DNA of 21,088 nt from CAWKGV01 sp963849305 (GTDB lineage Bacteria > Pseudomonadota > Alphaproteobacteria > Acetobacterales > Acetobacteraceae): assembly GCA_963849305.1 (NCBI GenBank), contig CAWKGV010000009.1:1-21088 (forward strand). The letters are read 5' to 3'. Shown in pieces: positions 16,037 through 21,088 of the stretch; the stretch's first letter is position 1, and each line of letters starts with the position of its first letter. Both the position numbers and the translations under genes were made by a program. The notes under the pieces were generated by a model that saw only the letters and a program-made list of their open reading frames with translations, had not been told where the DNA came from and searched no databases.

Positions 16037-16067
16037 CGGCTGCGGAAACGCAGAACCAGAGGGACTG

Positions 16068-16829
16068 GTGCCGCCGCTGCTCGAAGTCGAAGGGCTGCAT
16101 AAGAGCTTCGGACCGATCAGCGTCCTGCGCGGTGTCGATCTCGCCTTGAACGCAGGCGAGGTTCTGGCCGTGGTGGGCGACAACGGTGCCGGAAAGTCAA
16201 CTCTCATCAAGCACATCGCCGGGGTTTACCATCCGGATGCCGGCGCAATCCGTCTCGATGGCCGGCTGCTCGATCTCTCTCCCGCCGAGGCCCGCCGGCT
16301 CGGCATCGAGACCGTGTACCAGGATCTCGCCCTCGCCGACGAGCTTTCGGTCGGCGCCAACATCTTTCTAGGCCGCGAGCCGGTGCGTCGGTTCCTCGGC
16401 CTGCTGCCCATGATCGACAACGCCAAGATCCGCGCCGAGACCGATGCGCTGCTGGCGCGGATCGAAAGCCGCATCCCGCCCAAGGCGCGCACCGTCTCGC
16501 GCCTCTCGGGCGGCCAGCGCCAGGCGGTCGCAATCGCCCGCGCGCTCTACTGGCAGGCCAAGGTGGTCATCCTGGACGAGCCGACCGCGGCACTGGCGGT
16601 GATGGAGCGCGAGCATGTGGTGGCGCTTACTCGCCGGCTCGCGGCTGAGGGCGTGGGCGTGATCTATATCGGCCACAACCTGATCGAGATACTCGAAGTC
16701 GCCGATCGCATTGCGGTGATGTATCGCGGGCGGATCGTGCTGGCCGCGCCGGCCACGCAAACAACGCAACAGGAGCTAATCAAGTATATGACCGGCTTCA
16801 CCGAGACAAAGGCCGAGCCAGCGGGCTAA
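16068..16829 (+). CDS. Sugar ABC transporter ATPase, single domain
   Basis: A 253-residue cytosolic ATPase that powers sugar uptake. Walker A GDNGAGKST lies at 37-45, Q-loop VYQDLALAD at about 83, signature RLSGGQRQAV at 145-154, Walker B VVILDEPTA at 166-174 and H-loop His203 (IYIGHN). The segment LADELSVGANIFLGREP is typical of the ribose/fructose/xylose group. Unlike RbsA it has one domain, as in FrcA of rhizobia, so it should work as a homodimer. GTG 16068 follows AGAGGGA. A 47-base gap separates it from the binding protein. The order ATPase, binding protein, permease differs from frcBCA. Confidence 0.92.
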   Translation: MPPLLEVEGLHKSFGPISVLRGVDLALNAGEVLAVVGDNGAGKSTLIKHIAGVYHPDAGAIRLDGRLLDLSPAEARRLGIETVYQDLALADELSVGANIFLGREPVRRFLGLLPMIDNAKIRAETDALLARIESRIPPKARTVSRLSGGQRQAVAIARALYWQAKVVILDEPTAALAVMEREHVVALTRRLAAEGVGVIYIGHNLIEILEVADRIAVMYRGRIVLAAPATQTTQQELIKYMTGFTETKAEPAG

Positions 16830-16876
16830 CAGCGCCGGGGCCGCCGCTTGCAGCGCCACTAAGGGAGGACGAGAAC

Positions 16877-17881
16877 ATGAGGAAGCCGCTGCTGACCGCC
16901 GCCGCCGCTGCCGCGCTAGGCCTGGGCCTTGCGTGCGCGCCCCCCGCGCGAGCGATCGACTTCTCGAAGGAACGGGTGGTCGTGATCGTGAAGGCGACCA
17001 CCTCGCAATATTGGGCAACGGTCTTCGACGGCGCCGACGCGGCACAGAAGATGCTCGGCGTCCAGCTCTCGAAGCTTGGCGCCACGGCCGAGACCGACGT
17101 GGCCGGTGAGGTCTCCATCGTGGAGAACGCGATCTCCTCCAAGCCGACGGCCATGGTGATCGCGGCCACCAACGCCGCTGCGCTGGCCGGGCCGATCGCG
17201 CACGCGACCGATGCCGGCATTCCCGTGATCGTCATCGACTCCGACGCCAATACCAAGAAATACGTGACCTTCCTCGCCACCAACAACGTGACCGGCGGCA
17301 GCAAGGCGGCCGACGAGCTGGCCACCTGCGTCAAGCAGCGGACCGGCAAGCAGGAGGGCAACGTGGCCTACCTGACCGCGCTCGCCGGGGCGCAGTCGCT
17401 CAATGACCGCGACAAGGGGTTCGTGGATGAGCTGAAGAAATATCCGGGCCTGAAGATCGTCGAGCATCGCACCGGCAATAACGACCCGGCGCGCGCGCTG
17501 TCGGATGCCGAGGACGTGCTGACGCGGCACCCCGACCTGCTGGGCATCTTCGCCGACAACGAGCTGGAAGGCGACGGCACCGGAACTGCCATCCAGGAGA
17601 AGAGCCTTGGGTCCAAGATCTGCGCGGTGGCGTTCGATACCTCCGATCAGGAAGTCGCGTTCGTGAAGAGTGGCGAGCTCGACGCGCTGATCGTGCAGAA
17701 TCCGTTTATGATGGGGTATGCGGGCGTCTGGTACGGACTGGCCGCCGCGCACGGCGTGGTGTTCCCGAAATACGTCGATTCCGGCGTGAGCGTCGTCACC
17801 AAGGCGAACATCAACAACCCGGCGATGGTTGGCCTGCTCAATCCGAAGAAATACACGCTGACCCCGTTCCTGGGGCAGTAA
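16877..17881 (+). CDS. Periplasmic sugar-binding protein
   Basis: A 334-residue binding protein of the ribose/xylose type (Peripla_BP_4). The signal peptide spans 1-26 (MRKPLLTAAAAAALGLGLAC, then APPARA) and cleavage is likely before IDFSKE. The mature part begins RVVVIVKATTSQYWATVFDG. It has KPTAMVIAATNAAALAGPI, GIPVIVIDSDANT, HPDLLGIFADNELEGDGTG and AVAFDTSDQEVAFVKSGELD, the two-lobed sugar-binding order. It has an AGGGAGGACGAG ribosome site and sits 9 bases before the permease. The exact sugar cannot be told. Confidence 0.93.
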   Translation: MRKPLLTAAAAAALGLGLACAPPARAIDFSKERVVVIVKATTSQYWATVFDGADAAQKMLGVQLSKLGATAETDVAGEVSIVENAISSKPTAMVIAATNAAALAGPIAHATDAGIPVIVIDSDANTKKYVTFLATNNVTGGSKAADELATCVKQRTGKQEGNVAYLTALAGAQSLNDRDKGFVDELKKYPGLKIVEHRTGNNDPARALSDAEDVLTRHPDLLGIFADNELEGDGTGTAIQEKSLGSKICAVAFDTSDQEVAFVKSGELDALIVQNPFMMGYAGVWYGLAAAHGVVFPKYVDSGVSVVTKANINNPAMVGLLNPKKYTLTPFLGQ

Positions 17882-17890
17882 GGCCGCAAC

Positions 17891-18896
17891 GTGGCAACCA
17901 CGGCAGCGCCGGCAGGCACGAGGCCGCAGCTTCCCCGGCAGTCACGGGTCTCCGGCCTGCGCCATCGGCTGCCGATGGAGACCTGGGTCGCGCTGTGCAC
18001 CGTGCTGCTCTGGATCGCGCTCGCGCTTGCCTCGCCCTATTTCCTGAGCTCGGGCAACATCTTTAACATCATGCGTCAGGTCTCCACTGACGCGATCATC
18101 GCTTATGGCGAGCTGTTCGCCATCATCACGGCGGGGATCGACCTCTCAGTGGGAGCGGTGGCCGGGCTGGTCGGCGTAGTGTTCGCGATGATGCTCGCGG
18201 GCGGCATCCCGATCCCGCTGGCGATCCTGGGCGCCCTTGGGCTCGGGCTGCTGATCGGGGTGGTAAACGGGCTCGCGATCGACAAGCTGGGCATTCCAGC
18301 GTTCATCGTCACCCTGGCGGGGCTGCAAGGCTTTCGGGGCCTCACGCTGCTGGTCTCCGGGGGTATGACGATCGCCGGGATGCCAGCCTGGCTCGGGTTG
18401 ATCTCGCGTACGGCCATTTTCGGGGTGCCGACCATGTTCGTCATCATGGTCGTGTTCGGGATCGGCTCCCAGTATCTGTTGGGAGCGACCAGGGTTGGCC
18501 GCTATCTCTATGCGGTCGGCAGCAATGTCGAGGCGGCGCGCCGGGTGGGAAATCAGCGTAACCCGGGTCACGCTCCTGGCCTACGGCCTGGCGGCGGTGT
18601 TCGCCTCGGTCAGCGGCATGATGCTGGTCGCGCGCCTGACGATGGGCAACCCGAATGCCGGCACTGGCGCGGAATTGCAGGCGATCGCCGCCGCCGTGGT
18701 GGGTGGGGCGAGCCTGTTCGGCGGGCGCGGCACCATAGTCGGCTGCTTCATCGGCTCGGTGTTGTTCACCACCATCGGCAACGGCGCCAACCTGCTGGGC
18801 GTGAACTCCTTCTGGCAAATGGTGATCGAGGGCCTGCTGATCGCCGGCGTCGTGTACCTCGACAACGTACAGAAGCGGAGGCAGGCCGGTCAGTGA
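17891..18896 (+). pseudogene. Sugar ABC transporter permease, one frameshift
   Basis: An inner-membrane permease of the RbsC type with the usual eight or more helices. From GTG 17891 the frame gives PMETWVALCTVLLWIALALA, IITAGIDLSVGAVAGLVG and RYLYAVGSNVEAARRVG. The family continues in the next frame with ISVTRVTLLAYGLAAVFASV, NAGTGAELQAIAAAVVGGAS, GGRGTIVGCFIG and the final helix to TGA 18894-18896. An extra A in the run at 18550-18552 (GGGAAATC for GGGAATC) explains the break exactly, leaving a correct-length 335-residue protein. A homopolymer read error is the simplest cause; otherwise transport would be lost. Confidence 0.85.
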
Positions 18897-18903
18897 GGTG
18901 CGA

Positions 18904-19394
18904 TCAGCGCCCGCCGGCCCCGCCCACGGCACCTCCAGCAGCCACCCCAGCGCCGCCCACGGGAGCGCCCGCACCGACGCCGGCCGCCGACCCGCCGCTC
19001 ATGCCGGCAATGCCACCGGTCATGCCGGTCAACCCACCGCTCGTGCCGCCGACGCCGCCGTTCGCCCCACCGGTGGCTCCGGTGGTGCTGGACAGGCCGA
19101 GCGGTCGGGTGTTCATGGCACTACTCGTACCAGTGCTCAGGCCGGGGGCCGCGCCCGGCAGCGCGCCGCTCGTCGTTGGGGTGCTTGGGATGGTGTAGTT
19201 GCTCGCGCCGCTTGTTCCGGCTGCCCCGCCCGTGCTCAGGCGGGGGTCGCACCGGGCGGACTGCCCGGTGACCCGATCGGCGGGGCGAACGTGCTTGGGG
19301 CTCCGGCTCCGGCACTGGTTTGGGCGATAGCCAGCCCCGCCGCTCCCAACACGAACAGCGACGCACATCCGAGGGCGCCCACCGTCTTCCACAT
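18904..19394 (-). pseudogene. Secreted Gly-rich low-complexity protein, one frameshift
   Basis: From ATG 19394 (GAAGGA upstream) the frame gives a signal peptide, MWKTVGALGCASLFVLGAAG then LAIA, and a mature start QTSAGAGAPSTFAPP. It hits TGA at 19238-19236. Another frame continues in the same style: LSTGGAAGTSGASNYTIPST, then TGATGGANGGVGGTSGG to the stop at 18904. One base gained or lost in the G-run at 19242-19246 (C-run on the coding strand) would join them into a protein of about 163 residues. The tail is GG-x-G and G-x-GG repeats. It is probably periplasmic or surface; no family is recognised. It converges on the sugar permease with only 7 bases between. Confidence 0.65.
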
Positions 19395-19675
19395 GGTTCC
19401 ATTCCTTCTGCCGCTGGCCTACCGCGGAAACGCCCAACTAATCGGCAGGCTGCCATGCCTCACGGACATGTCGGCCTCTCTGGCCGCACAGGGGACGTGC
19501 TGGCCACGCGATGCGGCCCGCCTCCGCTCCGTCTGGCCGAAGCCCATCGCCGGCAATCCAGAAAGCTTAGATCATGGTGGCGTTGGCCTGCCCGAGCGCG
19601 TTCTGGGCACGCCGTATGCCAGAACCGACCTGCGGGCCGTCCGCGCCGCCCTCGACCCAGCCGTCCCGACGGAGA

Positions 19676-20470
19676 CTACGATGAACTAGTCCTCCCCGAA
19701 CCGCAGCACGGCTCGGAGATATCGGGGGAGCTATAGCGGCCGGTCGCATCGACGAAGCCGCTTTCGCCATATCTGTCGTGGTGTCGCACCCAGTCGCCCA
19801 AGGTGTGGGTCGGCCCAGTCTCGTTGCGGCCCTTCGGCGTGATGTCGAGGTAGCGATACGCACCGAGGAACGTTTCTCCTCCGCGCGCGTAGCTGGAATA
19901 GGTGTGAAAGACATCGCCGCTTTGGTCCTTGTAGAACACGCTGATGCCGGAGAGCTCGTCGATCCCCACATCGCGCAGTTCGTAGTTATAATACGCCTTG
20001 CCACTGGCGATATCGTCCTGCGTGAATGATACATGGAAGTCATAGTTAAAGTCGCTGCCGAACGACGACACCCATTTGAATCGCCACCCCATGCGCTGCT
20101 TGAAAGCTTCGATCTCGGGCAGCGGCGCGCGTGAAACCGCTACCAGCATCACGTCGTGATGCCGAAGGTGCATCAGGGCGCCATCGATATGGTCGGCATG
20201 GAACGAGCAGCCAACGCAACCCTCCTCCCACCCGGGACCGAACATAAAATGTTTGACGATCAATTGGCTGCGTCCATCGAACAGATCGGCGAGCGTCTCC
20301 TTGCCGCCTGGCCCATCGAACACATAGCGCTTCTCGACTTTGACCCAGGGCAGTTCGCGGCGTCGCCGGGTCAGCTCGTCGCGAGCCCTGGTGAACTCCT
20401 TTTCCCTGGCCAGATGGGCTTTGTGCGCGACCATCCAGTCTTCCCGAGAGACGATCTTGTGCGGTTCCAT
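19676..20470 (-). CDS. DUF899 thioredoxin-like protein
   Basis: A 264-residue cytosolic protein of the DUF899 family. It starts HKIVSREDWMVAHKAHLARE and has the basic segment DELTRRRRELPWVKVEKRYV. GPGWEEGCVGCSFHADHIDG carries a CxxC pair at 85 and 88, with AVSRAPLPEIEAFKQRMGW and LGDWVRHHDRYG following. The family has a thioredoxin fold, but its reaction is not established. The end SEPCCGSGRTSSS is common in the family. GGGAGGCGCGCA precedes the ATG. It is 19 bases after the SRPBCC gene and belongs with it and the ArsR regulator. Confidence 0.9.
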   Translation of the reverse strand: MEPHKIVSREDWMVAHKAHLAREKEFTRARDELTRRRRELPWVKVEKRYVFDGPGGKETLADLFDGRSQLIVKHFMFGPGWEEGCVGCSFHADHIDGALMHLRHHDVMLVAVSRAPLPEIEAFKQRMGWRFKWVSSFGSDFNYDFHVSFTQDDIASGKAYYNYELRDVGIDELSGISVFYKDQSGDVFHTYSSYARGGETFLGAYRYLDITPKGRNETGPTHTLGDWVRHHDRYGESGFVDATGRYSSPDISEPCCGSGRTSSS

Positions 20471-20489
20471 TGCGCGCCTCCTCTGATTG

Positions 20490-20918
20490 CTAGGCGAGAT
20501 ATCGTTCGAGCTTCTCGAGAGCCCCGGTCCAGCCGTCCCGGTGGTTGTCGCGAGCGGTCTCGTCGAAGAACTGTTCGTGGGTCAGCGTCAGCATGGTTCC
20601 GTCGCCGTCGGGGTCCAGCGCGATCGTCACCAGCGACTCCCGCTCCGGCGTGGTGCGCCACGCCCACGTGAACACCAGCTTCTCGTTGGGCACCACCTCG
20701 CGATACACCCCGCTGACCTCGTGCTCCTCGCCATCGGGCGTGCGCATGAGCTTGCGGTAGTGGCCGCCTACCCGCGGATCGGCTTCCACGCGCAGGACTT
20801 GGGCCTCCGCCGGCCCCCACCAGCGCGCTATTTGCCGCGGGTCGGTCCACGCTTGGAAGACGTTGCGCGGCGGGGCGTTGAGCCGGCGTCTGATGGTAAG
20901 GCTGGGTCTGGCGGACAT
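20490..20918 (-). CDS. SRPBCC / AHSA1-domain protein
   Basis: A 142-residue START-like fold protein of the activator-of-Hsp90-homologue group. TIRRRLNAPPRNVFQAWTDP and ARWWGPAEAQ are the family start. Then come GGHYRKLMRTPDGEEHEVSG, LVFTWAWRTTPERESLVTI and HEQFFDETARDNHRDGWTGA. Such proteins bind small hydrophobic ligands, with the function unknown in this context. ATG 20918 has AGGA just upstream. It overlaps the ArsR gene by 91 bases and is followed by DUF899; regulator-SRPBCC pairs of this kind are common. Confidence 0.92.
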   Translation of the reverse strand: MSARPSLTIRRRLNAPPRNVFQAWTDPRQIARWWGPAEAQVLRVEADPRVGGHYRKLMRTPDGEEHEVSGVYREVVPNEKLVFTWAWRTTPERESLVTIALDPDGDGTMLTLTHEQFFDETARDNHRDGWTGALEKLERYLA

Positions 20919-21088
20919 GCATCCTGCTCCACGAAGGCGGCTAGACGATCGAGTTGTTCGGACCAGAACCGCTGATAGCGGCTCAGCCAGTTCACCGCTT
21001 GCTCCATGGGCGCCCCGTTCAGCCGGCACGCCACGGTCCGCCCGGTCTTCGTTCGCGTGATCAGTCCGGCGTCGGACAGCACATCGAG
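20828..21088 (-). CDS. ArsR-family regulator, C-terminal part
   Basis: The gene runs off the window, so only its last 86 residues are seen. LDVLSDAGLITRTKTGRTVA is the end of the recognition helix and wing, and AMEQ-like APMEQAVNWLSRYQRFWSEQ with LDRLAAFVEQDA is the usual dimer helix of SRPBCC-linked ArsR proteins. The family normally stops near there. This one goes on for about 30 more residues (PALPSDAGSTPRRATSSKRG), overlapping the SRPBCC gene. The tail looks like shadow of the SRPBCC frame, so a lost stop or an indel is possible. It likely regulates the SRPBCC-DUF899 genes. Confidence 0.8.
   Translation of the reverse strand, partial: LDVLSDAGLITRTKTGRTVACRLNGAPMEQAVNWLSRYQRFWSEQLDRLAAFVEQDACPPDPALPSDAGSTPRRATSSKRGPTRGK

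Noticed and set aside
16916..17752. A 278-codon minus-strand frame opposite the sugar-binding protein
   Set aside because: It mirrors the binding-protein gene and lacks a ribosome site or recognisable motifs.
19395..19675. A gene between the Gly-rich protein and DUF899
   Set aside because: 281 bases with only Arg/Pro/Ala-rich shadow frames and no ribosome site with a family-like product; it probably only holds the Gly-rich gene's promoter.

Overview
This is a GC-rich stretch of bacterial chromosome. It is most probably from an alphaproteobacterium: class II fumarase sits directly upstream of a small ribbon-helix-helix protein, queG is of the proteobacterial type, the arsenic genes look alphaproteobacterial, and GTG starts and ATGA overlaps are frequent. 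The genus cannot be fixed from sequence alone.

Layout. (1) About 1-4500 is an arsenic-resistance island of two convergent arms. The plus arm is arsR, arsC (arsenate reductase) and acr3 (arsenite efflux). The minus arm is arsR, arsM (As(III) methyltransferase) and an MFS permease. The plus arm and the MFS gene are riddled with single-base indels, while arsM and the second arsR are clean. (2) 4640-5283 holds a small CxxCxxC protein followed by a MerR-type metal regulator. (3) 5304-7838 holds, on the minus strand, an MFS transporter followed by paaA and paaB, two subunits of phenylacetyl-CoA epoxidase without the partners paaC and paaE. (4) 8024-11457 holds an acyl-CoA dehydrogenase, a hairpin, a secreted CHRD protein and a large MFS transporter. 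(5) 11639-15280 is mainly a minus-strand run: Uma2-type nuclease, queG, fumC, a ribbon-helix-helix protein and a 68-residue unknown. A 13-bp tandem duplication breaks the junction between fumC and the ribbon-helix-helix gene. (6) A MOSC-domain protein is divergent from a sugar ABC transporter (ATPase, periplasmic binding protein, permease), whose permease carries one frameshift. (7) A secreted Gly-rich protein gene (frameshifted) is followed by DUF899, an SRPBCC/AHSA1 protein and the end of an ArsR-family regulator that runs off the window.

How it fits together. The arsenic arms would reduce arsenate, export arsenite and methylate As(III), each under its own ArsR. The minus-strand arsR promoter appears to give a leaderless mRNA. 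The sugar transporter is of the ribose/fructose/xylose class with a single-domain ATPase. Most of the remainder is ordinary chromosomal housekeeping. I did not find a clearly novel large system. The best candidates for something undescribed are the CxxCxxC/MerR pair, the orphan paaAB with an MFS, and the broken ribbon-helix-helix locus. The frameshift cluster at the left end should first be tested as a sequencing artefact.
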